Below are positions 52,504-62,056 of a stretch of DNA of 64,000 bases, in pieces. Made by a program: the position numbers and the translations under genes. The notes under the pieces are model-generated. The model saw only the letters and a program-made list of their open reading frames with translations, was not told the DNA's origin and searched no databases. The DNA lies in the NCBI GenBank assembly GCA_004565275.1, contig SDOX01000016.1, positions 301,989 to 365,988 on the forward strand. Reading direction: 5' to 3'. This DNA comes from Nannochloropsis salina CCMP1776 (lineage: Eukaryota; Sar; Eustigmatophyceae; Eustigmatales; Monodopsidaceae). Position 1 is the stretch's first letter. Each line of letters starts with the position of its first letter.

Positions 52504-55500
52504 TCAATTCATGCTTCCCACGCATGTCGACGCGCCACAGTAGCATGGAATTTTTTCATCTTCAAGGCTGAAGTGGTAGTTGTAACTAACCTCCTCCCCC
52601 GCCGCAATGTCGCGCTTCGCCAGGAAGATGATTTTCTTCTCCCCGGTATCGACGCTGATGATGCGGGCATAGCAATTGGGGTCGCAGCAGTGGTTGACGA
52701 ACCGCGCCATGTTACCTTGCATGGTAGCATCCACGATATCGTAACGATCGAGACGGAAGAGATAGCAGCTACCTTGTCCCGACTCCTCGTACTGCTTTTC
52801 CCGCAAATCAGCGACACAGGCGCGCACAACTTCTCCGATGTACTCGGCCACCATCGTGTCTTTCTTGATGGGTTCCTTCGCAAACAAGCCCCACCCATGA
52901 ATCCGACTGCGCTTGACCAGCAGTCGCTGAGAAAAGGGCACTGCTTTTAGCTCGCGGTAGAGCTGGCTGATGCTTCGGTTGTCGGCATTTATGCTCGGCC
53001 CTCCCTGCGCCCCCTCTCCCTGATTTCCTTCGACTCCACCCTCCCCTTTCCTGTGGGCTTTCCCGCCGCCTTCAGGCGCGCTACCAGGCCCTCCCACCTC
53101 GTACTCGACCTCCTCTGCGATTCGGACCCTGTTTGCGCGCGCCATGCGGGCTGCAACTTCTGCGTACACCTGCTTGTTGTCCTCTCTCGCACAGTGAGCA
53201 TCCTCCGTCAGGTATCTTCTACGGACTTTCTCGATCACACACAAGGCTCTCTTGACCGCGGTCTTGTCAGGAAGGATATAACAAAACTGGTATGCCTCCT
53301 CTTCCCCGTCACCCTCCCCGGCGCCCGCCCTCTCTGCCCCCAGGTTCTTTTTCCTGTGCAATGCTGTCACCGCCGCCCCCTGCAACCCCTCCACGAAACG
53401 CTTGACCATGGGATTCCCCAACCCGGTGAAGTCGAAGGCGCTAAGCCCATAAGTCAGTACCTTGCTGCCCACGTCGGGAACCTTCCGCTGGACACAGGGC
53501 TGTGGCCTCGCAGGCACCTTGGGCACGCCTGGCACAGACCCTCTCTGCAACGAAGCAACGCCACTATCGCTGCCTTCATCGGCGGAGGAGCAAGCCGCGG
53601 CCGCACCGTTGTCAGAGCCGCCGTGAGCCCCGTCCATTCTGCCCGCTGAAGAAGTGCGCAGAGTTTCCATTGCCCCGACTTGCCGAGCCTTGACCGCCCG
53701 CAGGACCTGAGCGTATACCCCTTCCAACTCTGGCCCTGCATACACGCAGTCAGGGTCATCCATCGCCACGATTTGAAACCACGGTTTCTCGACCATGCCC
53801 TCACTCGAGACTATGTCCTCTTCTGCTTCCAACTCAGACGAAGAAGCTCTTTCCAAGCCATTTCCTCGCCCCGGCTCTTCCATCCCCTCCTCTCTCCGCA
53901 GCTCCTCATCCTTTGCGTGTCCAGTAATCAAAAAATTCCAGAGTGTGCGGGCATGTGCGCGTTTTGCGGACCAAAAAATGCGCGACGCGCGATAACCCCG
54001 CGGAAAAATGTACTTGGGAGTATGAAAGAAGGGGCTCTCCTCTACGATGCTGCCCAGGTCGTGTACAGTGAGAGCACCGACCCGCAGCACCTTCCCGTCT
54101 TTCCATCCGTCCACCGCCCTAACTCCACTGGCACCTATCGATACGGTGGCGGACAAGGGGACGCCCATTTTGGGTTGGTTCGGCACCGCAGGGACGATTT
54201 TAATCGATGCAGCTGGCTCCAACAGATCGAGCGACGATAATGCTCGACAAGGCCTTCCTCCTTTATTATGGAGTCCTGCTGCAAAGTGACTTTTGCAGTA
54301 CACACGACGGTCCTCAAAGAATGCGCAGCCCCGCGCTACCGCGCAGATGAAGTGGTAATTCTCCTTGCAGCCGGGGGCATTGCACCCCACCGTCGCACCA
54401 CTCACGTGACAAGCCGCACACTTCAAGTTCTTGGACCGGCTCTTGGCCGCATGCACATGGTAAAGGCCTCCTTCCATCTCTACCACCTCCGACGACCAAG
54501 ACGCACAATTCAGGTGGATCCACAGCACGCGCTCTTTCTCCTCCAAGAGCAAAAGCCGGCCTAGGAAGGGATCATCGCCCGACATTTTGCACAGACAGCA
54601 CCGTCGTGGATCTTCCCACAGGCCACCCAATTGAGTTTCCACCTCGGAGGACACTGCACCTTCGTTCCAGCCTTTCAGCGGTATGATAATGTTGCACAAT
54701 TGTCCAGCTTTCACGGAGGCCGATGATGGCTGTCGAGGAGGCACACCAATATCGGTTTCCGAGACACTGGACACTCGACTTATCTCACTTACATCTCGCG
54801 CATTCTCTTTATCTTTCCCGTCGGCCAAATCCTCCACATTTGTCTTGTGCAGGGCCACTACCTCTCGAAGCTTCCCAACCCTCTGCTCTTTTTTCAGCTT
54901 TGGATCATGTTGACCGGGAAAAACGTCAGGCAGAACGAAACGCACAGTCTCGGGGTGTTGAGGGGGACGGGACGATTCGCGTGTGCAGGAATGTTGATCT
55001 GAATAGTTTTGCTGGGGAGGGCGATTATTCCTCACGCCTGACACTGCCACGGCTGCTCCTGTTGCTGCGGCAGCTGCTGCCGCTGCCGCTGCCGCCTTCC
55101 TCGCCTTTCGCTCTTGCTTGATGCGTTGGCGCGCCAAGTATTCTTTCTGTTGCTGATTGTAATAGGCATTCTCAAGCTGCTGTCGGTCTTGTATGATCAT
55201 AATTTTCCCTGTGCTGAGCTCACTTTTTTTCTCTACACCCGCATCGGACTGTTGTTGAGACTGCGCTGAATGCGCAGATTCTCCCAGGACACGTTGACGA
55301 TATGTGTGCTCAATTTGTTCCTGTTGCTGGCGGTGTTGCTGGTGCTGAAGCTGTAGGTGTTGATACTGCTGATATAATGCATGTTGTTGCTGAGCTTGCA
55401 TGTGAGACAAGTGATTTGCTTGCCCATTCTGATGATGCATGGAAGCGCGGGTAGAATGTTCGTGAGGCAAATATTGATGTTCACCCATCGACGTAAGGAG

Positions 55501-58500
55501 TGCCCCACCGGTGGTATTCGCTTTGGCACTGTTTCCCATAATCTCCAATGTCTCATGGCGCCCGATTCCGGAGGAAGGCATAGGCGAGGACGAAGAAAAA
55601 GCAGTCGCTGGGCTCGCTCCACCCATGGCGGCGGTCTGCTTAATGTATTCCATTTGCACCGCCTGTGCCGCATGGTAATAAGAGACTGCTACGGCTGAGT
55701 TCTGAGGGCTGGGATCCTTGCTTGCGGTGCAGGAAAGATACGAATGCGGCTGCTGCATGTACGCGTGGAAGGGGTGAACATGACTGGTGTAAGAGGGGTG
55801 CGAATACGCCCCATGGTGAGCATGTGGCAACACCATGCCTCCAGGCATACGACCAGGTCCGCCTCCCGGCCTTGGGGCCATGGCGGCTGCCGCGGCTATA
55901 GCTGCAGCGCCGGTAGAGGAGGTGGACGTCAGGGACCCATTCCTCTTTTCCGTCTCTGCGAGCATATTGCCCGTGGATGTTATCGGGGCAGGTGCAGAGG
56001 TGCGAATGGGAGGGGCTGGAGTTGGAGCGGGATGCGCGTTCGACGGAGGATGCGTTTGTGTACCGAGCAGCAGGTGGCCAACCGTTGCCGACTGTACAAT
56101 ACGGTGCCCGTTTGTCCCGTGAGCCATGGGCAGGCCCTGCTGTAAAGAGGTAGGCATACCAGCAGAACAGGAGGCCGAAGATGGACCCGAGTAGTTTTGG
56201 GGGCGACAGGCGTCTTGCGACGACGCGACAGGTAATCCAGAACGCATGACTTCCGCCCTCCTATACTCATTTCCGTTATACATGCCTGTTACCCCGGCCT
56301 TGGAATCGCGGGAAGACGTGACTTGTCCGCACGGTGAAGTGAGCGATGAAACCTGGAAGAGAGCTCCAGAAGTGGAGCCCTTGTCCTCGCTTGATTTCGG
56401 CTTTATTACTTGATTCGGGTAATCATCTTGACGAGCCGCATGATGTTTATAATGCTGTGCTTGCTGGTGCTGATGGGATTGGTGATGATGATGTTCATGA
56501 TATTGGTTGTGTCGATCCTGCTGTTGTTGTTGTTGTTGTTGCTGCTGCTGCTGCTGCTGCTGTTGGTGCCTTTGATGTTCTTGTTGATAATATTGATAGA
56601 GAGCAAGTCTTTGTTGTTCCTCGTGCCGCTGCCGCTCTTTCTTGAGCTGCTCTTCCTTGTTACGCCGTCGGTCCTCCTCTTGCTTGACACGGATCTGCTC
56701 CAAGGCTTTTAGCCTCTCTTGTTGACGCTTTACCGCTTCCGCCTCTCGTTCTCGTCTTTCTTTCTCCATAAGCACGCACCGCCGGCATTCAAAATTAAAA
56801 TTATTCCCCATTGCGAAGTCTTCCCGAGTCCATGGACGCGGGGCAACGCCTTGCGCGGCCAGCTGCATCTTCTTTTCTTGCAGAATACGAGAAGTCGCAT
56901 CGCAAGATCCATGGGCCCAAAGTCGGCAAGTGTTGCATTGCACAAGCACTTTCTTCCGCTCATCCGTTTCCACTGCCATCTGACGCGCGGTCGTTGCATC
57001 ATCGTGTATAGAAATTTCCAGGCAGATTGGGCATCGGAGACGCATCTCGGCATTTTTCTCTTGGAATCCTCCGCACTGATAACAAACCAGAGGGTGGCAG
57101 CTCCACGTCTTACAACTGCTTGTCGGGTTTTTCCGGCAGAGCCGACATGTTATGCAGCTCCCGCAGTACCACGGATCCTTAGGTGCCACCGGTACAGGCG
57201 GCTCTAGGCATGACATGTGGTATCCCTTGTCGCAGAGCTCGCATTGGAGTAAGCTTCCCTCTTCCTTCTCGATACACGCACCGCAGATCTCGCAGAGTTT
57301 ACAATTCGCGCATCGCCAAGTCGCCCGCGTGTAGGCGTCCATCTGTTTCACTCCCGGCACTTGCAGACAATAAAAATGATATGCTTCACCACAGTCCATG
57401 CAAAACAAAAGCTGTGAAGGGTCTCCCGCGGCGCCGCACACCAAGCAGGCCTCCAACCAGGCGCCGAAATATGCCTCTTGCTGCCCGATCAGCATCTCCT
57501 TGGCCACCGCAAAGTTCTCAGGCCCAGCCCATGCATGCAGGACAATCTCTTGGCTTTTTTTCTTCCTGCTTTCAAGTGCGCCGTTCGGATTACACTCATG
57601 TTGCCGCTCACGGGGCACACAGCGACCTCCTACTGCCGGCGCGGTTGCCGTTCCATTCCCGTGACTGTCTGCAAGCCGATCTGTCACTGAAAGCCTATCA
57701 TCTCCTGCTTTGGCCATGCTGACAACCCCGTCGCTGTGATCGGACGCCTTGCCGTTGAATTTTTCCACCGTAGTTGGCAGCTGCTCTCCGTGCAGCTCCA
57801 GCTGCTTTGAGAGTAGTAGTGGGTCGTCCCGCGTTGGGGCTTGAATGGAGGGCGCGTCCGTCCTCACCGAGCCCTCGTTCACCGCTGCCGTGCTTCCGAC
57901 GTTTTTGCCACGCTTGGCATTCGCAATCAGATCGATGATCTCCTGGGCCCAAAAAGATGGACGGGTCTTGGCGGGGGCTGCCTCTTCCAATTTCGCCAGC
58001 GCGACTTTGTAAAAGCGGAGCGCCTCTTTCCAGTACTTGCTATTGGCAGCATTGAAAGTTAAGGCGTTCCGAGCCATCAGCTCAAAATCGTCCCGAAGGC
58101 ATTGAGTGTTTCGGTACTCGCCCCGCGATAGCTTGTTGGCTATCGTGGTCAAGTCCATGGGCCGGCGGATGATCTCAAAGTACGTGGGAGCGATCTCCTC
58201 TGTGACGGGCTCGGCAAAAAGGTAAAGGTGGTCTTCACTGACGAGGAGGTTCAACAAGGGCTGCAAGGCCTCACTCCGACAGCCAGGACAAAAGAATTCC
58301 ACCGAGAGTGGATGAAACTTAGCGGGGTCTGCATTCATGGCATCATAATCCGCTGGAGCTAAACGTTCACAGCGCGCGTGCACCCATAGCTGGCATCCGG
58401 GTCTGTCGCATCTCAACATCCGCCTGTCCTCTTCCCGCCACTGCACCCTCGGTGATAGTGCGGACGGCGCTACCGTGCACGTCTCTCTTTGTTTCTCTTC

Positions 58501-60411
58501 TTGTCTGCCTTGTGAAGACCCTTCCATCACATCAAGCCCCTCGCTCTCATGTCGCTCGCATTCTTCTTCCCTCGTCTCCTCCATCTTCACCTCCGTCTTC
58601 ACGATCTCCAAGCCGTCCAGCTGATGCACATGCTCTCCTAAGCCTTCCCCGGTCAACTTCTGCTCCGGCTCTTGCCCCTCTATCCCTTTGTCCGCCCGCT
58701 GCGTCTTTACGTCGCCATGGTCCTCCTCCTCCGGATGGGCGTACCAGGGCTGTGCACAGGCCGGGCAATACTCCTTCTTGGTGTACTTGGCCAGGCACGC
58801 CGGACACGCCAAGACCCCACGCCGAGCGCCCAATTGTACCTCCTCCAACTGATTCCCGCTACTCCCGCTCCCGTTCCCAGCGTCGCTTGTTTCTCGATCT
58901 GGCAGATCGCGTTCCTGGACCCCGCAACCCTGGCAAGACACACAGCCCGGACACAGCCACTCCCCCCCTGGAGTGGTGCACAGCGGCCCCCCCGGCTTCG
59001 AGCGGGGCAGGTCGAGACAAAAAGGATGGTAGCACGCTTGGCACTGAGCACAGTGAACCATTTCCTCGAAGGTTCGCGGGGTTTGGCAGTTGACACAGCG
59101 AGGCAGAGCGGCCTCCGCCTCCTCTCGGGCGTCGTCGAGCATGAGTTGGTCATGCCCGCGGGTCATGGTCAGAGCGCGCGGCTTCATTGTCGCCTGCCGC
59201 ACCTCGGCCAGATCCTTCTCGCCCAGTTCCTTCACCACCGCCCTGGTGAAATCGCACCATTCCGGCGGCTTGGTCTTGTCGTCGTAGACTACCAGGTGGA
59301 GCTTGGACCGGCGGGAATAGAGCCGCACCAGGCCGGTCAGCCACCCGCCCGTAGGGTAGTTGATCTTCTTGCTGAACATCTTGAAATACTTGCCTTCCCA
59401 CTCTGCACCCCGGGGAGGCCGCCGACCTCCCGCCTTCCCCGCCGGTCCTCTGCCCCCCAGGCTTCCCCCCGCAGCTTCCATCCGCTGCCCTTCCCGCACC
59501 GCCTCCACGAGGGCCTGGTCCTGGAGCTCAATAATCCGCTCCTGCTCCCGCTTACCTTCCAGCAAGGCCGCTTCAATTTTAGGCTTGTCTTTCGTGAACC
59601 GCTTGGCCCCCAGCTTCTTCAGCATGGCCTCCTCCACCTCCTCCACCATCAACCTCATTTGACCCTCCACGTTCTGGGAGGGATTGATCCATCCGTGCGT
59701 GTTCCCCGCGAAGAAGACCACCAGCACTTTCCCTTCCACGAGCGGATACGGCTGTTCCCCCCCGAGGAACTTGGTCGTGTGGCACCAGACTTCGCCCGGC
59801 CACCATGGAGCGCCGTAGATGCGTCCCCAGACTACCTCCAGTGACACGCGGGCGGACTCCTCCCGCAGGGTCACCCACCTCTTAACACCTGTCGGCTGCA
59901 AAGCCAAAAGGTGCTGATCCTTCCGAGCATCGTACCGCAGGATCCGTCCCGATTTCATCTCGCCCGCTGCATTGAATAGGTCCACTTTGTGCCCGACCAG
60001 GAAGGACTCCAGGTGCGCGTTGACCAGCGGGCCGGAGACCTCCCGTTTTCGCACGGGCGAGGCTCGGCATTCGTCACCCGACTGCTCCTGGTACCCCCTT
60101 TCAGGATCCATGGGGCCGTTTGTCGGAGGAAAGGTCTCAGCAGCGCGCTGCTGCCGGACATTAGTTATGTCGTCGTGCAGAGATTTCAGTAAGGCTAGGG
60201 TGTCACACTCCCCTGAAAGCGCCGCCTGAAGGGTCTTCTGATTGCCTGCCATTTTCTTCTTTTTACATCCGCTGTTGATTGGACTGCTGGAAGCTGCGAG
60301 TTGCCCAGTACCTCTTGTGTTAATCGCTTCGGCTTTGCGTTTCGTGCCAGCACCAGCATTTGAGTTGCTGTTGGGCTCATCAGCACCGTTTCCTGTCTTC
60401 TTCGGCGCCAT
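52504..60411 (-). CDS. Trithorax/MLL-type histone H3K4 methyltransferase
   Basis: One exon of 2635 residues with no intron. Domains in order: a Tudor/PWWP-like part at about 125-285 (VWGRIYGAPWWPGEVW); a PHD finger at 437-500 (RCVNCQTPRTFEEMVHC); a PHD-like finger at 655-710; a bromodomain at 705-815 (IAPTYFEIIRRPMDLTTIAN); paired PHD fingers at 985-1110 (LLFCMDCGEAYHFYC, LLQCELCDKGYHMSC); an extended PHD at 1935-2050 (RCCLCKMSGDDPF ... NYHFICAVARGCAFF). Then come FYRN at about 2115-2175 (FFHTPKYIFPRGYRASRIFW) and FYRC in two pieces split by a Ser/Gly-rich insertion (2205-2345). The SET and post-SET domains occupy 2497-2635, with IHGWGLFAKEPI, FVNHCCDPNCYARI, EVSYNYHF and CYCGASTCVGSMN. SET residues for AdoMet and Lys binding are all present, so it should be active on H3K4. 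A polyGln and other low-complexity stretches fill 1210-1900. Confidence 0.95.
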   Translation of the reverse strand: MAPKKTGNGADEPNSNSNAGAGTKRKAEAINTRGTGQLAASSSPINSGCKKKKMAGNQKTLQAALSGECDTLALLKSLHDDITNVRQQRAAETFPPTNGPMDPERGYQEQSGDECRASPVRKREVSGPLVNAHLESFLVGHKVDLFNAAGEMKSGRILRYDARKDQHLLALQPTGVKRWVTLREESARVSLEVVWGRIYGAPWWPGEVWCHTTKFLGGEQPYPLVEGKVLVVFFAGNTHGWINPSQNVEGQMRLMVEEVEEAMLKKLGAKRFTKDKPKIEAALLEGKREQERIIELQDQALVEAVREGQRMEAAGGSLGGRGPAGKAGGRRPPRGAEWEGKYFKMFSKKINYPTGGWLTGLVRLYSRRSKLHLVVYDDKTKPPEWCDFTRAVVKELGEKDLAEVRQATMKPRALTMTRGHDQLMLDDAREEAEAALPRCVNCQTPRTFEEMVHCAQCQACYHPFCLDLPRSKPGGPLCTTPGGEWLCPGCVSCQGCGVQERDLPDRETSDAGNGSGSSGNQLEEVQLGARRGVLACPACLAKYTKKEYCPACAQPWYAHPEEEDHGDVKTQRADKGIEGQEPEQKLTGEGLGEHVHQLDGLEIVKTEVKMEETREEECERHESEGLDVMEGSSQGRQEEKQRETCTVAPSALSPRVQWREEDRRMLRCDRPGCQLWVHARCERLAPADYDAMNADPAKFHPLSVEFFCPGCRSEALQPLLNLLVSEDHLYLFAEPVTEEIAPTYFEIIRRPMDLTTIANKLSRGEYRNTQCLRDDFELMARNALTFNAANSKYWKEALRFYKVALAKLEEAAPAKTRPSFWAQEIIDLIANAKRGKNVGSTAAVNEGSVRTDAPSIQAPTRDDPLLLSKQLELHGEQLPTTVEKFNGKASDHSDGVVSMAKAGDDRLSVTDRLADSHGNGTATAPAVGGRCVPRERQHECNPNGALESRKKKSQEIVLHAWAGPENFAVAKEMLIGQQEAYFGAWLEACLVCGAAGDPSQLLFCMDCGEAYHFYCLQVPGVKQMDAYTRATWRCANCKLCEICGACIEKEEGSLLQCELCDKGYHMSCLEPPVPVAPKDPWYCGSCITCRLCRKNPTSSCKTWSCHPLVCYQCGGFQEKNAEMRLRCPICLEISIHDDATTARQMAVETDERKKVLVQCNTCRLWAHGSCDATSRILQEKKMQLAAQGVAPRPWTREDFAMGNNFNFECRRCVLMEKERREREAEAVKRQQERLKALEQIRVKQEEDRRRNKEEQLKKERQRHEEQQRLALYQYYQQEHQRHQQQQQQQQQQQQQQQQDRHNQYHEHHHHQSHQHQQAQHYKHHAARQDDYPNQVIKPKSSEDKGSTSGALFQVSSLTSPCGQVTSSRDSKAGVTGMYNGNEYRRAEVMRSGLPVASSQDACRPQNYSGPSSASCSAGMPTSLQQGLPMAHGTNGHRIVQSATVGHLLLGTQTHPPSNAHPAPTPAPPIRTSAPAPITSTGNMLAETEKRNGSLTSTSSTGAAAIAAAAAMAPRPGGGPGRMPGGMVLPHAHHGAYSHPSYTSHVHPFHAYMQQPHSYLSCTASKDPSPQNSAVAVSYYHAAQAVQMEYIKQTAAMGGASPATAFSSSSPMPSSGIGRHETLEIMGNSAKANTTGGALLTSMGEHQYLPHEHSTRASMHHQNGQANHLSHMQAQQQHALYQQYQHLQLQHQQHRQQQEQIEHTYRQRVLGESAHSAQSQQQSDAGVEKKSELSTGKIMIIQDRQQLENAYYNQQQKEYLARQRIKQERKARKAAAAAAAAAAATGAAVAVSGVRNNRPPQQNYSDQHSCTRESSRPPQHPETVRFVLPDVFPGQHDPKLKKEQRVGKLREVVALHKTNVEDLADGKDKENARDVSEISRVSSVSETDIGVPPRQPSSASVKAGQLCNIIIPLKGWNEGAVSSEVETQLGGLWEDPRRCCLCKMSGDDPFLGRLLLLEEKERVLWIHLNCASWSSEVVEMEGGLYHVHAAKSRSKNLKCAACHVSGATVGCNAPGCKENYHFICAVARGCAFFEDRRVYCKSHFAAGLHNKGGRPCRALSSLDLLEPAASIKIVPAVPNQPKMGVPLSATVSIGASGVRAVDGWKDGKVLRVGALTVHDLGSIVEESPFFHTPKYIFPRGYRASRIFWSAKRAHARTLWNFLITGHAKDEELRREEGMEEPGRGNGLERASSSELEAEEDIVSSEGMVEKPWFQIVAMDDPDCVYAGPELEGVYAQVLRAVKARQVGAMETLRTSSAGRMDGAHGGSDNGAAAACSSADEGSDSGVASLQRGSVPGVPKVPARPQPCVQRKVPDVGSKVLTYGLSAFDFTGLGNPMVKRFVEGLQGAAVTALHRKKNLGAERAGAGEGDGEEEAYQFCYILPDKTAVKRALCVIEKVRRRYLTEDAHCAREDNKQVYAEVAARMARANRVRIAEEVEYEVGGPGSAPEGGGKAHRKGEGGVEGNQGEGAQGGPSINADNRSISQLYRELKAVPFSQRLLVKRSRIHGWGLFAKEPIKKDTMVAEYIGEVVRACVADLREKQYEESGQGSCYLFRLDRYDIVDATMQGNMARFVNHCCDPNCYARIISVDTGEKKIIFLAKRDIAAGEEVSYNYHFSLEDEKIPCYCGASTCVGSMN
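56518..56565 (-). repeat. CAG/CAA polyglutamine tract
   Basis: Sixteen consecutive Gln codons, CAG blocks flanking a CAA block, in the methyltransferase, followed by His-rich sequence. The plus strand reads as CTG/TTG repeats. Confidence 0.9.
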
Positions 60412-61084
60412 GAAATAAATACCTGTAGGTATTCGTTGACTTCACCAGCGCCACACTTTCGATCGAGCGCAAGGCTGTCTGGAGATATCGGTGCTATCGT
60501 TTCTGTACGTCACAATTGGTGCGTCTCGGCGGTATGAGTGTTCCTCCAGCAAATTGAGGGGAGGTGACCGACCGAAAGCAGGGACGCGTCAGCTTTTCTC
60601 CTTCCACAACCGGCAGTCGCGTTCCTACCTGCAGAAATTTTGTTTCAATAAGATTGTATACAAGTGCATGATTGGAAGGCGACCGATAACCTCCACAAGG
60701 CAGGGACAGCCTTATCTGCCGATAGTCTGCAACGAGAACTACCTTGGTAATCGGATAGGAATAGCCGTGGAAATGCCTGCATTCCAGAAATGAGGACACC
60801 ATTCAATTATTCATGTACACTATCAACTAAAATAATGCCTAACATCGTCGAAATTGCCGTCGGTGGGTATTAGGTCACTTCCTGTGGAGAGCAACGCGGA
60901 CATGTCTTGGCGCGGGCGGGAGCGTGAAGGAGAGCGCGCGTAAGCCCTCGCTCAGGCCACGAAAACGGCCCATATCGTCCCTTTTTGGGAGCCTTCGTTT
61001 TCCCCGAGTCACGTTTTTGGGAGGAGTGTTCATTATGACTTGCCATCTTTCATACCATAAGAGGGCGGATTTTGCAAAGGGCTT
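60412..61084. promoter_or_regulatory. Shared upstream region, methyltransferase/TPR gene
   Basis: 673 bases between divergent genes. Short frames on both strands (60491-60793, 60494-60802) overlap each other and have no protein character. It should include both promoters. Confidence 0.4.
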
Positions 61085-61796
61085 ATGATGGATCCGCGCA
61101 CACTGGCTCAGCGGGCACATGGCCAAATGCAAGCCAATATCCAAGCCATGCAAGATTGGAGCCGCGAACTTACAGCGTGGGAGGAGGTCATGGCAGCCGA
61201 AGACGAAGCATTACGACAACGCAAGTTGCGAAGGGAGCGAGGCGAGGAGGATCCCACAGACATTCGGGAACAGGGCAATATTTACTACCGACAGGGTGAT
61301 CTTAAATCAGCGCTGAGGTGCTACACGAGATCGCTCACGTTGGATGGGTGCGTTGAAGTGTCGAAAACGGGGCAAAATTCACGTCTGATCCTCCCGCAGA
61401 TTTTTTTTCACAATAAATATCGATTTTGGGGATAGATCTCATATGATTGTCACAACTTTATGCAGGAAAAGTAAACTTGCATATTCTAATCGGGCCATGG
61501 TTCACCTAAAACTCAAAAATTTCGAAGCCGCAGTGGAGGACGCGTCACTGGCGCTAGCATTGGATCCGTCCCACGTCAAGACGTTACAACGCCGAGCTTA
61601 CGCCTACATCGGGCAGGGTATGCATCATGCCGCTTTACGAGATATCGACAAGGCACTAGGTTATCACCCTGATAACAAGGAACTTCGTGTTGAGAAAAAG
61701 CGACTAGAAGAAAAATTGAAGTCTTTGGCACCGATCGAGGTCCTCTCGTCGTCTTCTGTGTCAAACGACAGCGGTGTGGGGCTGACCGGGAATTAG
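61085..61796 (+). CDS. Small TPR protein, RPAP3/SPAG1-like
   Basis: Two exons, join(61085..61347,61466..61796), 197 residues, donor GATGG/GTGCG and acceptor TTTATGCAG. About 55 residues of charged helix lead into three TPR units from residue 60: IREQGNIYYRQGDLKSALRC, LAYSNRAMVHLKLKNFEAAV and KTLQRRAYAYIGQGMHHAAL. A C-terminal EKKRLEEKL helix and a Ser-rich end follow. This TPR pattern, with conserved Asn in SNRAM and Lys in HVKTLQRRA, is of the Hsp70/Hsp90 carboxylate-clamp kind found in RPAP3, SPAG1 and TTC-type cochaperones. A role as a cochaperone is likely, possibly in dynein or RNA polymerase assembly. Two adjacent ATGs are present and the first was taken. Confidence 0.82.
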
Positions 61797-62056
61797 GACG
61801 AAATATCACACATAGTCGTGGAAAAAGACTATCTTGATTTTTCTTCGCATACAGACTATACTTCTTGCTACTTTCAGCTCAGTCTATCAACACGCAAGTG
61901 CAGTAGTCGGGTCTTGATTTCGAATTTTCACAGAATTCAAACATTATTTTCACAAAATCTTACTATCATCTGTGACTCAGTCGCGCATATTGATCACGTC
62001 AGCGCCCTAATTCTAAGTACGGACATGCACCGTCCCCCGAAGCTGAAAACCAATAT
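61797..62056. other. Convergent 3' region, TPR/DUF4185-like genes
   Basis: 260 bases of AT-rich sequence between tail-to-tail genes. Confidence 0.45.

Noticed and set aside
52306-52950. Plus-strand frame of 214 codons at the end of the methyltransferase
   Set aside because: Most of it is antisense to the SET domain. Only its first 200 bases are intergenic and these are not protein-like.
56406-56712. Plus- and minus-strand frames rich in Leu/Val or Ser/Asn over the polyGln tract
   Set aside because: They are other reading frames of the CAG/CAA repeat inside the methyltransferase.
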